Below the pieces are notes generated by a model that saw nothing but the letters and a program-made list of their open reading frames with translations, ran no database searches and had not been told where the DNA came from. Made by a program: the position numbers and the translations under genes. 64,000 bases of DNA from Pseudomonadota bacterium (GTDB lineage: Bacteria > Pseudomonadota > Alphaproteobacteria > Sphingomonadales > Sphingomonadaceae): NCBI GenBank assembly GCA_021847605.1, contig JAJZQN010000005.1:62001-126000 (forward strand), written 5' to 3'. This document shows positions 17,698 through 26,080 of the stretch, piece by piece; within the stretch, counting starts at the first letter, position 1, and the number at the start of each line of letters is the position of its first letter.

Positions 17698-19056
17698 TCA
17701 GGCCACCGGCAATTTCAGCCGAACCAGCAATCCGCCCAGATCCTCGCTTTCCTCCAGCGCTACCGAACCGCCATAGATTTCCGCGACGTCGCGCACGATG
17801 GCAAGGCCAAGGCCGGTGCCGGGTTTGCCTGAATCAAGGCGCACACCTCGGTCGAAGATGCGGACCCGATCCGCCTCGGGAATGCCCATGCCGTCATCTT
17901 CGACCAATATTTCGACCATGGTATCGGCGCGGCTGACCGTGGCGAAGACGCTGCCTCCGCCATATTTGGCGGCATTCTCTATGAGGTTGCCCAGCATTTC
18001 GTCGAGATCCTGCCGTTCGACACGGACCGCGACTTCCTTGTCGCCATCCATGTCGACTCGGGTTTCGGGATAGAGGCGCTGAACGGCGCGTTCGACGGCG
18101 GTCAGGCTGGCCCAGACTTCCGCCCGGCTCTGTGCCGCGCCACGTCGGCCCACGGCGCGGGCGCGGGCGAGGTGATGGTCGACCTGCCGCCGCATCGTCG
18201 TCGCTTCGCGCACTACGGTTTCGCCAAGGTCGGGCGCCTGCGCGGTGGCGGCATTCATGATGACGGTCAGCGGCGTCTTGAGCGCATGGGCGAGGTTGCC
18301 AGCATGGGTGCGCGCTTCCTCTGCCTGCCGCTCATTATGGGCCAGCAGGGCGTTCAGTTCCTCCACCATGGGCAGCACTTCGGCGGGCATGGGTTCGGTG
18401 ATCCGGCTCTTTTCCCCGGCGCGCATCCGGATGATTTCGAAGCGCACCCGGCGCAGCGGTAACAGGCCGTAGATGGTCTGAAGGCTGGCCAGCACGAACA
18501 GGCCCAGCGCCAGCAGCGCGAAACTCTTGAACAGGGTCGATCGCAACGTCTTGATCTGACCATCCAGACCCGCGCGCGCCTGCCCTACCATGAACAGCCA
18601 GCGCGTATTCGATCCGGGCAGGACGACGGTGCGTTCCATGACGCGCAGATCTTCGCCGGGAAATTGCTTGCTGTTATAGACGTGCAGTTGCCGGTCATGA
18701 TGTTCGGCCGGCGCCCGCAGCGCGCGGTCCCACAAGGAACGGGATCGCCAATCCTCATGCCCCTTGGCGCTGACCTGATAATAAAGGCCGCTGTTCGGCT
18801 CCAGAAAACGCTGATCGGCGAGTTCGCGGTTGAACAATACTTCGCCGTCCGGCCCGATTTCCGACGCGGCGATCATCGCCGTCAGCACATAATTCATGCC
18901 ATCGTCGAAATTGCGGGTGATGGCGTCGGCCAGCACCCGGTCCAGCGCCACGCCGCCGCCGATCAGCAGCACGCTGATCCACAGCGCGGCGATGCCGACC
19001 ATGCGCCGGCTGATCGAGCCGGTGGACCGGACCGGAGGAGGGGAGACAATGTCCAT
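17698..19056 (-). CDS. Two-component sensor histidine kinase (PhoQ-like)
   Basis: A 452-residue membrane kinase. It has TM1 at about 20-38, a periplasmic sensor domain (39-176), TM2 at about 177-199, and a HAMP-like linker. The H-box is LAHALKTPLTV with His257; the N-box is GNLIENAAKYG, with G-boxes DDGMGIP and GKPGTGLGLAIV. Architecture and sequence resemble PhoQ, but the periplasmic domain does not show an obvious acidic metal patch, so the signal is unknown. It is encoded after the response regulator and a PepSY-domain protein. A truncated family B repeat with its own hairpin separates kinase from regulator. Confidence 0.93.
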   Translation of the reverse strand: MDIVSPPPVRSTGSISRRMVGIAALWISVLLIGGGVALDRVLADAITRNFDDGMNYVLTAMIAASEIGPDGEVLFNRELADQRFLEPNSGLYYQVSAKGHEDWRSRSLWDRALRAPAEHHDRQLHVYNSKQFPGEDLRVMERTVVLPGSNTRWLFMVGQARAGLDGQIKTLRSTLFKSFALLALGLFVLASLQTIYGLLPLRRVRFEIIRMRAGEKSRITEPMPAEVLPMVEELNALLAHNERQAEEARTHAGNLAHALKTPLTVIMNAATAQAPDLGETVVREATTMRRQVDHHLARARAVGRRGAAQSRAEVWASLTAVERAVQRLYPETRVDMDGDKEVAVRVERQDLDEMLGNLIENAAKYGGGSVFATVSRADTMVEILVEDDGMGIPEADRVRIFDRGVRLDSGKPGTGLGLAIVRDVAEIYGGSVALEESEDLGGLLVRLKLPVA

Positions 19057-19083
19057 ATGGACCCGGCTACACCATGCGCCTTG

Positions 19084-19146
19084 GGAGAAGTGGGAAGCCG
19101 AACGCGCGGCTTCCCGCTTCTCGACTACGCTCGAAGCGAACGGAGG
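19084..19146. repeat. Truncated family B repeat with a distinct hairpin
   Basis: The right half (TCTCGACTACGCTCGAAGCG) matches family B. The left half instead forms a 16-bp stem (GAGAAGTGGGAAGCCG with CGGCTTCCCGCTTCTC, one mismatch). It lies between the response regulator and kinase genes and could lower kinase expression relative to the regulator. Confidence 0.7.
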
Positions 19147-19161
19147 GAGGGGCGGTCCTGA

Positions 19162-19827
19162 TTACCGCCCCGGTTCGTCGAGGCTGTAGCCAAGGCCGCG
19201 GATGGTGGTGATGACGTCGGCGCCCAATTTCTTGCGGATGCGCGTCACGAACACTTCGATCGTATTGGAATCGCGGTCGAAATCCTGATCGTAAATATGT
19301 TCGATCAATTCGGTGCGGCTGACCACCTTGCCCTTGTGATGGAGCAGATAGGAAAGGAGCTTATATTCCTGCGCGGTCAGCTTGACCGGCTCGCCTTTGA
19401 GCGTGACGCGGCCCGACCGTGTGTCGAGGCGGACGTCGCCTGCCGTCAGTTCGCTCGATGCATTACCCGACGCGCGGCGGATGAGTGCGCGCAGGCGGGC
19501 GATCAGTTCCTCGCTCTGGAAGGGCTTGGCCAGATAATCGTCGGCACCGGCGTCGAGGCCGGCCACCTTGTCCGACCAGCTATCGCGTGCCGTCAGCACC
19601 AGCACGGGGAAGCTGCGCCCCTCCTTGCGCCAGCGGTCCAGCACGGTGAGGCCGTCGATGGTCGGTAGGCCGAGGTCCAGCACCACCGCATCATAGCTTT
19701 CGGTGGACCCCAGAAAATGCCCGTCCTCGCCATCGGTGGCGAGGTCGACGGCATAGCCCGCGCCCTCCAGCGTGTTCCTGAGCTGCTGCCCCAGGTTCGG
19801 TTCATCCTCGACGATCAGCAGGCGCAT
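19162..19827 (-). CDS. OmpR/PhoB-family response regulator (PhoP-like)
   Basis: A 221-residue transcriptional regulator: a receiver domain (1-115) with acidic pocket E7-D8, phospho-acceptor Asp51 (VVLDLGLP) and Lys101 (LAKPF), then a winged-helix DNA-binding domain (about 125-218). The latter has LTAQEYKLLSYLLHHKGKVVSRTELIEHIYDQDFDRDSNTIEVFVTRIRKKLG, close to PhoP. It is the partner of the kinase encoded 105 nt downstream. It starts 46 nt after a PepSY-domain gene, suggesting a three-gene pepSY-regulator-kinase operon with probable autoregulation. Confidence 0.95.
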   Translation of the reverse strand: MRLLIVEDEPNLGQQLRNTLEGAGYAVDLATDGEDGHFLGSTESYDAVVLDLGLPTIDGLTVLDRWRKEGRSFPVLVLTARDSWSDKVAGLDAGADDYLAKPFQSEELIARLRALIRRASGNASSELTAGDVRLDTRSGRVTLKGEPVKLTAQEYKLLSYLLHHKGKVVSRTELIEHIYDQDFDRDSNTIEVFVTRIRKKLGADVITTIRGLGYSLDEPGR

Positions 19828-19873
19828 GGCTGTTTTCCGTTTCTGTTATGGGTCAAAAGGGGGCGGCGCGGGC

Positions 19874-20188
19874 TTAACGCGCCATGCCGATAATATCGCC
19901 GGTCCGGCCGTCGGCATCAACCCACATCACCTTGCCGTCCTTCACATATTTCAGGCGGTATCGGTTGGACGAAGGGTTGAATTCGCTGCCGACATAGGAT
20001 GCGCCGCCCATGGCGGCATCGACCCGGCGCTTGATCATCGAAAAGGGCATGACCTGCCCGTCCAGCATGGCGCGGCGGGCGGCATCCTGTTCATCGCGGC
20101 GCCCACCCGCATCGGCGGCCGGCGCCGTTACTGCAAAGGCGATCGCCATGCCAATCCCGGCGGTCAGGCTGTTCCACTTCATAGTCAT
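19874..20188 (-). CDS. Secreted PepSY-domain protein
   Basis: A 104-residue exported protein. It has a signal peptide (SLTAGIGMAIAFAVTAPAADA) and a short charged linker GGRRDEQDAARR. A single PepSY-like domain follows: MPFSMIKRRVDAAMGGASYVGSEFN, RYRLKYVKDGKVMWVDADGRTGDIIG. PepSY proteins often modulate sensors or proteases in the periplasm. First gene of the operon with the PhoP/PhoQ-like pair, so it may be a feedback partner of the kinase (inference). ATG 20188 is chosen, with ATG 20182 equally possible; longer frames lack signal-peptide character. Confidence 0.8.
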   Translation of the reverse strand: MTMKWNSLTAGIGMAIAFAVTAPAADAGGRRDEQDAARRAMLDGQVMPFSMIKRRVDAAMGGASYVGSEFNPSSNRYRLKYVKDGKVMWVDADGRTGDIIGMAR

Positions 20189-20256
20189 GGGCATGGCATA
20201 GGCGAAAGGCATTGAACAGGTGGTGAATGGCGGGAAAAGGAATGGAAATAGTCTGA

Positions 20257-20429
20257 CATGACGCGACAGACGAAGTTCACAATGTGGCGGGCATTTTTCA
20301 ATAGATTTTCGGGCGAGGCAACAGCGACGCGCCACGCACGCGACAGTAGGGCGACTTGGGCGCGCCAAGGATGCGCCATCAGCGCGACTTCAGCAAGGTC
20401 ATGACGCGACAGCTAAGCGCCACATTGTG
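20257..20429. other. Intergenic block with nested direct and inverted repeats
   Basis: No gene is supported between 20189 and 20571. Within it, CATGACGCGACAG occurs at 20257-20269 and 20400-20412, with a partial copy ACGCGACAG at 20338-20346. CACAATGTGGCG at 20278-20289 has its exact inverse CGCCACATTGTG at 20418-20429. Between them is a near-palindrome CTTGGGCGCGCCAAG. This is the 5' region of the pepSY-regulator-kinase operon and may hold regulator sites or a structured RNA. Confidence 0.5.
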
Positions 20430-20517
20430 GGCGGTGGAGGAGGAATAGTGGGTCTCATCCGGCAATGAAGCAGGAAAAATCCAACATTTGAAGGATGATG
20501 TTTGATTTGAGCGGCAA

Positions 20518-20554
20518 TTGAAAAGCCCTCTCCCGCTTATCGCGGGAGAGGGCT
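20518..20554 (-). terminator. Rho-independent terminator after the SIMPL-domain gene
   Basis: Perfect 13-bp stem (AGCCCTCTCCCGC with its complement, 4-5 nt loop) followed on the minus strand by TTTTCAATT, starting 18 nt after the stop of the SIMPL gene. Confidence 0.85.
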
Positions 20555-20571
20555 AAAGAAGGGAACGCTCC

Positions 20572-21303
20572 TTACTTCTCCAGTGCGTACTGCACTGTCA
20601 GCGTGACCGATGCGCTGACCTGACCGGGTTCGATCGGGGTGACGGGGGCGGCGTCGGCCTTGAAGCGGGCGACGGCCATCATTGGCATGGGCGGATTGCC
20701 GCCGCTATTGCCTTCGCTGATCGAGACGAGGCGGGCGCTGCGATAGCCGGCGGCCTGCGCGTAGAAATCGGCCTGCGCCTTGGCATCCTTCATCGCCTGT
20801 CCGCGGGCCTGCACCAGCATGGGGGCGGGGTTTTCGATCGAGAAGCTGGGGCCGTTGATGTTGGTGGCGCCCGCCGCGACCATGGTGTCGAGCAGATTGC
20901 CGACCTTCTTGATGTCGCGCAGCTTCACCGACAACTGGTTCGACGCTTCATAGCCGATGAAGCGCGGACCGCTCGGCTGACCGTCGCGATTGCTATAGTC
21001 ATATTGGGCGTTGAGGTTGATGCCGCTCGTCTGAATATCGGCCTTGGCAATGCCGGCCTTTGTCAGGGCGGCGATTAGGGCCGTCGTCTTGGTCGCATTA
21101 TCCTGCATCGCGGCCTGCGCCGTCTGGGCGCGGGTCTGAACGCCGGTGCCGACATTGGCGATGTCCGGGGCCCCTTCGACGCTCTGCGTCACGGTCAGGG
21201 TCACGACCGGGGCGCTTTCCGCGATGGTCACACTGGTCTGGGCCAGGGCGGCGACGGGCAGCGACGCGGAGGCAAGGGCCATCATGGCAAGGGCGGATTT
21301 CAT
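20572..21303 (-). CDS. SIMPL-domain (DUF541) periplasmic protein
   Basis: A 243-residue exported protein. It has a signal peptide (MKSALAMMALASASLPVAALAQ) and a SIMPL/DUF541 domain of the YggE/BP26 type. The domain has an N-terminal VGTGVQTRAQTAQAAMQDNATKTTALIAAL block, GINLNAQYDYSNRDGQP, YEASNQLSVKLRDIKKVGNLLDTMVAAGA, and the QARGQAMKDAKAQADFYAQAAG helix. Family members form oligomeric channel-like rings and are linked to oxidative stress, but no reaction is known. AGGAGAGA lies about 9 nt upstream of the ATG. It is divergent from the ABC-F gene with a 138-nt shared promoter region. Confidence 0.92.
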   Translation of the reverse strand: MKSALAMMALASASLPVAALAQTSVTIAESAPVVTLTVTQSVEGAPDIANVGTGVQTRAQTAQAAMQDNATKTTALIAALTKAGIAKADIQTSGINLNAQYDYSNRDGQPSGPRFIGYEASNQLSVKLRDIKKVGNLLDTMVAAGATNINGPSFSIENPAPMLVQARGQAMKDAKAQADFYAQAAGYRSARLVSISEGNSGGNPPMPMMAVARFKADAAPVTPIEPGQVSASVTLTVQYALEK

Positions 21304-21441
21304 AAGGGTATTCTCTCCTGATTGGATGCGCGTCTTTTGTGACAGGCGCGATGAATGGACGCTGACATGCGTTGAAAGCCGTCCGACAGCTTTCCGGTTC
21401 CACTCTTGCCCCGGCGGCGGTTACGGCTTAGCTGCACCGCC

Positions 21442-23223
21442 ATGGCAGCACCCATTCTCTCGTACGAAAATCTTGGCCTTTCGCAGGGCAGCCACTGGCT
21501 GTTCGAGGGCATCGACATCCATATCGGCCAGCGCGACCGGCTGGCCCTGATCGGCCGCAACGGCGCGGGCAAGACGACGCTGCTGAAGCTGATCGCCGGG
21601 ATTATCGAGCCGGACAAGGGCACGCGGTCGGTGCAGCCGGGCGCGCGGGTCATCATGCTGGAGCAGGACCCGGACGTCAGCGCGTTCAGGACGCTGCATG
21701 ATTTCGCGCTGGCCGGCGAATTTGCGCCGCCCGCGCATGAGGTGGAGGCGATTGCCGATCAGTTGGGCATCGACCTGTCCCGCGAAGCCGCGACGGCGAG
21801 CGGGGGCGAGCGGCGGCGCGCCGCCATCGCCCGCGCGCTGGCGAGCGAACCGGACCTGTTGTTGCTGGACGAACCGACCAACCATCTGGACATTGCGGCG
21901 ATCGACTGGCTGGAAAGCCGGCTGGCGCGATATAGCGGGGCGTTCGTGGTCATCAGCCATGACCGCGCCTTCCTGACGCGGCTGACGCGCCAGACCCTGT
22001 GGCTGGACCGGGGCATCATGCGCCGCAACGAGATCGGCTTCGGCGGGTTCGAGCAATGGATGGAAGCCGTCTATGCCGAAGAGGCGCGGGCGGCCGAAAA
22101 GCTGGACGCGAAGCTGAAGATCGAGGCGCACTGGCTGGAGCGGGGCGTGACCGCGCGGCGCAAGCGCAATCAGGGGCGGCTCGCCAAGCTGTGGGAAATG
22201 CGTGAGCAGCGCGCGGCGATGCAGGGGCCGCAGGGGACGGCCAAGATTGCGGTGGCGAGCGACGACAGCAAGACCAAGAGCGTCATCAAGGCTGAGCATG
22301 TCGTCAAATATTTCGGTGATCGCACGATCATCAAGGATTTCACCCTGCGCGTGCAGCGGGGCGACCGCATCGGCATCGTCGGCGGCAATGGTGCGGGTAA
22401 ATCGACGCTGCTCAAGCTGCTGACCGGGCAACTGGCGCCCGACAGCGGCGACGTGACGCTGGCGAAGACGCTGGACATGATCTTCATAGACCAGCAGCGC
22501 AGCCTGATGCAGGCGGACAAGAGCGTGCGCGAGTTGCTGGCCGAGGGCGGCGACTGGATCGATGTGCGTGGGGTACGCAAGCATATTCATGGGTATCTGA
22601 AGGACTTTCTGTTCGATCCGAGTTTGGCGGAAGCGAAGGTCGGCACATTGTCGGGGGGCGAGCGGTCCCGCCTGTTGTTCGCGCGGGAATTTGCGCGCGA
22701 ATCGAACCTGCTGGTGCTGGACGAGCCGACCAACGACCTTGATCTGGAAACGCTCGACCTGTTGCAGGAAGTGATCGCCGATTATGACGGTACGGTGCTG
22801 ATCGTCAGCCATGATCGCGATTTCCTCGACCGGACGGTGACGGTGACGCTGGGGCTGGATGGCACCGGGACGGTGGATGTGATCGTGGGCGGCTATGCCG
22901 ACTGGATCGCCAAGCGCGATCCGCGCCGCGCACCCAAGGCCGAGAAGAAGGAGGCTGCGCCGCCTCCGCCGCCAAAGCCGGTGTCGAACAAGCTGACCTA
23001 CAAGGATCAGCGCGATCTCGACCTGTTGCCCAAGCGGATTGAGGAACTGGAAGCGGCGATTGCGCGGGATGAGGAGGCGCTGGCCGACCCGGCGCTCTAT
23101 ACACGGGATCCGAAGAAATTCGCGGCGCTGACTGGTGCCATCGAAAAGGCTCGGGCGGAAAAGGACGCGGCCGAGGAGCGCTGGCTGGAACTGGCGGAAA
23201 AGGCCGAGGGGCTGGGGGGGTAA
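21442..23223 (+). CDS. ABC-F family ATPase (Uup-type)
   Basis: A 593-residue soluble protein with two ABC domains and no membrane segments. The first Walker A is GRNGAGKTTLLK and the first signature is ASGGERRRAAIARAL. The second Walker A is GGNGAGKSTLLK, with signature TLSGGERSRLLFAREFA and Walker B LLVLDEPTNDLDLETLDLL. The ABC-F linker between domains is rich in Arg and Glu, and a C-terminal coiled coil (KRIEELEAAIARDEEALAD) is typical of Uup. ABC-F proteins act on ribosomes or branched DNA intermediates. ATG 21442 starts MAAPILSYENLGLS, matching family openings. Confidence 0.93.
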   Translation: MAAPILSYENLGLSQGSHWLFEGIDIHIGQRDRLALIGRNGAGKTTLLKLIAGIIEPDKGTRSVQPGARVIMLEQDPDVSAFRTLHDFALAGEFAPPAHEVEAIADQLGIDLSREAATASGGERRRAAIARALASEPDLLLLDEPTNHLDIAAIDWLESRLARYSGAFVVISHDRAFLTRLTRQTLWLDRGIMRRNEIGFGGFEQWMEAVYAEEARAAEKLDAKLKIEAHWLERGVTARRKRNQGRLAKLWEMREQRAAMQGPQGTAKIAVASDDSKTKSVIKAEHVVKYFGDRTIIKDFTLRVQRGDRIGIVGGNGAGKSTLLKLLTGQLAPDSGDVTLAKTLDMIFIDQQRSLMQADKSVRELLAEGGDWIDVRGVRKHIHGYLKDFLFDPSLAEAKVGTLSGGERSRLLFAREFARESNLLVLDEPTNDLDLETLDLLQEVIADYDGTVLIVSHDRDFLDRTVTVTLGLDGTGTVDVIVGGYADWIAKRDPRRAPKAEKKEAAPPPPPKPVSNKLTYKDQRDLDLLPKRIEELEAAIARDEEALADPALYTRDPKKFAALTGAIEKARAEKDAAEERWLELAEKAEGLGG

Positions 23224-23241
23224 TTAATAGCATCGCTCTCC

Positions 23242-23318
23242 CGTTCGGGCTGAGCTTGTCGAAGCCCCGTTCTTTCTTCAGAAGAAAAAAAAGCCCTTCG
23301 ACAGGTTCAGGGCGAACG
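23242..23318. repeat. Palindromic intergenic repeat, family A (copy 2)
   Basis: Inverted repeat with arms CGTTCGGGCTGAGCTTGTCG and the complementary CAGGTTCAGGGCGAACG. The loop is an imperfect TTCTTTCTTCAGAAGAAAAA hairpin. It lies between co-directional ABC-F and VIT1-like genes and ends 24 nt before the next ATG. Confidence 0.87.
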
Positions 23319-23342
23319 GAAACTGAAGAGAGCGCCCGGTTC

Positions 23343-24047
23343 ATGGACACGCAGACCACAGCCACCATCCCGCATCATGCCATCCATTATGTGAACCGGG
23401 TCGGCTGGCTGCGCGCGGCGGTGCTGGGCGCGAATGACGGCATCGTGTCCACGGCCAGCCTGATGACCGGCATTGCCGCGTCGGGGGCGGGTGGCGAGTC
23501 GGTGCTGCTAAGCGGGATCGCGGCTCTGGTCGCCGGTGCCATGTCGATGGCGGCGGGCGAATATGTGTCGGTCAGCGCGCAGTCCGATACCGAGCGCGCC
23601 GATCTGGCCAAGGAAGAAAAGGCGATCCGTCATCAGCCCCATGCCGAATGGCTGGAACTGCGCGACATCTATGTCGAGCGCGGGCTGACGCAGGAATTGG
23701 CGGGTCAGGTGGCGGAACAGTTGATGGCGGCCGACGCGCTGGGCGCGCATGCCCGCGACGAACTGGGCATTTCGGACCTTGCGACGGCGCGGCCGGTGCA
23801 AGCGGCGATGGCGTCGGCCGCCAGCTTTGCGGTCGGCGCGGCGCCGCCGGTCATTGCAGCGGCGGTGATACCGTCGGTGCAGGTCATCGTGATCGTCAGC
23901 CTGGCCTGCCTCGCCCTGCTGGGCCATGTCGGCGCAAAGCTGGGCGGGGCGAGGCCGTTGCGGTCCATCCTGCGCACGCTGATCTGGGGCGCGCTGGCGA
24001 TGGCGGCAACGGCGGGCGCGGGGCATCTTTTCGGCGCGGCCATTTGA
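23343..24047 (+). CDS. VIT1/CCC1-family transporter (Fe2+/Mn2+)
   Basis: A 234-residue membrane protein of the VIT1/CCC1 family, which exports or sequesters Fe2+ or Mn2+. The family signature GWLRAAVLGANDGIVSTASLMTGIAASG is at residues 21-48 and AGAMSMAAGEYVSVSAQSDTERADLAKE at about 64-91. A soluble helical loop (WLELRDIYVERGLTQELAGQVAEQLM) holds acidic metal-binding residues, and the C-terminus has three hydrophobic helices. ATG 23343 follows GAAGAGAG. The preceding repeat separates it from the ABC-F gene; glutathione peroxidase follows in 40 nt. Confidence 0.92.
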   Translation: MDTQTTATIPHHAIHYVNRVGWLRAAVLGANDGIVSTASLMTGIAASGAGGESVLLSGIAALVAGAMSMAAGEYVSVSAQSDTERADLAKEEKAIRHQPHAEWLELRDIYVERGLTQELAGQVAEQLMAADALGAHARDELGISDLATARPVQAAMASAASFAVGAAPPVIAAAVIPSVQVIVIVSLACLALLGHVGAKLGGARPLRSILRTLIWGALAMAATAGAGHLFGAAI

Positions 24048-24087
24048 TGGCAGGGTCGACCCATAAGTCATTTGAGAAAGGCCTGTT

Positions 24088-24633
24088 ATGACCGACATCC
24101 AGCAGATTGCGCTCAACACCATCAAGGGGGGCGATGCGACGCTCGGCGATTATGCGGGCAAGGTGGTGCTGGCGGTCAATGTAGCCTCCAAATGCGGCCT
24201 GACCCCGCAATATGAGGGGCTGGAAAAGCTGTACGCTGAGTATAAGGACAAGGGGCTGGTCGTCGCGGGCTTTCCCGCCAATGATTTCGGCGCGCAGGAA
24301 CCGGGCAGCAATGACGAGATTGCGACATTCTGCACCACCAATTTCGGCGTCGAATTCCCCATGTTCGAAAAGATCGTTGTCACCGGGCCGGACAAGCATC
24401 CGCTCTATGCCGCGCTGACCAGCGCCGCACCCGTGGCGCAGGGCGAGGGGGCAGCGTTTCGCGAGAAGCTGACCGGCTATGGCATCACGCCCAACCCGGA
24501 ACCGGAGGTGTTGTGGAATTTCGAGAAATTCCTGATCGGGAAGGATGGCGAAGTCGCCGCCCGCTTTGCGCCGACGACCGCGCCTGATGATGCCGCGCTG
24601 GTCGCCGCGATCGAGGCGGAACTGGCGAAATGA
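24088..24633 (+). CDS. Glutathione peroxidase (Cys-type)
   Basis: Thiol peroxidase of the glutathione peroxidase family, 181 residues. The catalytic motif is NVASKCGLTPQYEGLEKLY with Cys36 in place of selenocysteine. The conserved FPANDFGAQEPGSNDEI (GPx motif 2) and a C-terminal WNFEKFLIGKDGEVAARFAP motif with Trp/Asn of the catalytic tetrad are present. Like most bacterial Cys-GPx it probably uses thioredoxin (family inference). It starts 40 nt after the VIT1-like gene, and its stop overlaps the M20 peptidase start by 4 nt (ATGA). Confidence 0.94.
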   Translation: MTDIQQIALNTIKGGDATLGDYAGKVVLAVNVASKCGLTPQYEGLEKLYAEYKDKGLVVAGFPANDFGAQEPGSNDEIATFCTTNFGVEFPMFEKIVVTGPDKHPLYAALTSAAPVAQGEGAAFREKLTGYGITPNPEPEVLWNFEKFLIGKDGEVAARFAPTTAPDDAALVAAIEAELAK

Positions 24634-25946
24634 TGCTGCGCAGCCTGACGATCGCCGCCCTGTTGATCGGTGGCGCGGCGAGCGCCCATGCCGCGCTCAG
24701 CCCGGCGGAAAAGAAGATGGCCGAAACGGTGGAGGCGGGCTTCGATCCGTCGGTCGCCCTGCTCGAAAAGCTGGTGAACCAGAATAGCGGCTCCATGAAC
24801 CTGGCGGGGGTGAAGGCCGTGGCCGACATGCTGCGCCCGGAGTTCGAGGCGCTGGGCTTCACCGTCACATGGAAGCCGATGGACGCGGCCAAGCGCGCTG
24901 GCCATCTGATCGCGGTTCACAAGGGCAAGGCGGGCAGCACGAAGATGCTGCTGATCGGCCATCTCGACACCGTGTTCGAACCGGATTCGCCGTTTCAGAC
25001 CTTCAAGAAGGAAGCGGACGGATGGGCGTCCGGTCCGGGCGTCGGCGATGACAAGGGCGGCATGGTAACGATGCTGCTGGCGCTCAAAGCCATGCAGGCG
25101 GCCGGCACGCTGAAGGGCGCGAATATCGAAGTCGTGCTGACCGGGGATGAGGAGGATTCCGGCGATCCTGTGTCGATCGCTCGCGCCGACCTGATCGCGG
25201 CGGGCAAGCGCGCCGACGTGGCGCTCGATTTCGAGGGGCTGAGCCGGGAAGGCGGCAAGGATATGGGGTCGATCGCGCGGCGATCCTCCAATAGCTGGAC
25301 GATCACGGCGACCGGCAAGTCGGCGCACAGCTCCGGCATATTTTCAGCGCAATCGGGCGATGGCGCCATTTACGAACTGGCGCGGATCGTCACGACGTTT
25401 CGCAACTCATTGCCCGAACCCAATCTGACCTTCAACGTCGGCCTGATCGGCGGCGGGCAGAGCGCCGATGTGGACAAGGATGGCGTGCGGATCGCCGTGA
25501 CCGGCAAGACCAACATCATCCCGCCCATCGCCGTCGCCAAGGGCGATTTCCGCACGCTGAGCGAGGAACAGACCAAGCGCGTACAGGCGAAGATGCAGGC
25601 GATCGTCGATAATGGCCATCTGCCCGGTACATCGGCCAGCATCGCGTTCGACCTTGGTTATCCGTCGATGGCGCCCACCGATGGCAACAAGGCGCTGTTG
25701 ACGAAGCTGAACGGGGTCAACGCCGACCTTGGCCTGCCGGAAATGCCGGCGCTCGATCCGTTGAAGCGCGGGGCGGGCGACATCGCCTTCGTCGCGGCGG
25801 ACACGGACGGACTTGTGGGCCTTGGCCTTGCCTCCAGCGGCGATCATAGCCCGGCGGAAAAGGCGGACCTGTCCACCATGAAGCGTCAGGCCAAGCGCGC
25901 CGCCATATTGATGACCCGCCTGTCGGGGGAGAAGGGGCGGAAGTAA
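24630..25946 (+). CDS. Secreted M20-family metallopeptidase
   Basis: A 438-residue zinc peptidase with a signal peptide (LTIAALLIGGAASAHAA). M20 ligands and catalytic residues are visible: LLIGHLDTVFE (H111, D113), GPGVGDDKGGM (D140 region), LTGDEEDSGDP (glutamates), and the C-terminal SSGDHSPAEKADL with the last His. A dimerisation domain lies between. It resembles the glutamate carboxypeptidase/ArgE subgroup, so it probably trims peptides or N-acylated amino acids in the periplasm. ATG 24630 overlaps the glutathione peroxidase stop; ATG 24633 is an alternative. Confidence 0.92.
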   Translation: MMLRSLTIAALLIGGAASAHAALSPAEKKMAETVEAGFDPSVALLEKLVNQNSGSMNLAGVKAVADMLRPEFEALGFTVTWKPMDAAKRAGHLIAVHKGKAGSTKMLLIGHLDTVFEPDSPFQTFKKEADGWASGPGVGDDKGGMVTMLLALKAMQAAGTLKGANIEVVLTGDEEDSGDPVSIARADLIAAGKRADVALDFEGLSREGGKDMGSIARRSSNSWTITATGKSAHSSGIFSAQSGDGAIYELARIVTTFRNSLPEPNLTFNVGLIGGGQSADVDKDGVRIAVTGKTNIIPPIAVAKGDFRTLSEEQTKRVQAKMQAIVDNGHLPGTSASIAFDLGYPSMAPTDGNKALLTKLNGVNADLGLPEMPALDPLKRGAGDIAFVAADTDGLVGLGLASSGDHSPAEKADLSTMKRQAKRAAILMTRLSGEKGRK

Positions 25947-25954
25947 ATTACTGT

Positions 25955-26043
25955 CGTCATTCCCGCGAAAGCGGGAATTCATCTCCCGCCCAACAGATTA
26001 GTGCAAGGCTGGGAGATGGATCCCCGCCTGCGCGGGGATGACG
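25955..26043. repeat. Palindromic intergenic repeat, family C (copy 1)
   Basis: Two hairpins: CGTCATTCCCGCGAAAGCGG at the left and CCCCGCCTGCGCGGGGATGACG at the right, with CATCTCCC / GGGAGATG pairing between them. Ends CGTCAT/ATGACG are complementary. It starts 9 nt after the M20 stop and resembles REP elements common in proteobacteria. Confidence 0.85.
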
Positions 26044-26080
26044 AAGGTTTTGAAAGCTCCTTTACGCGGTAGAATATCCC

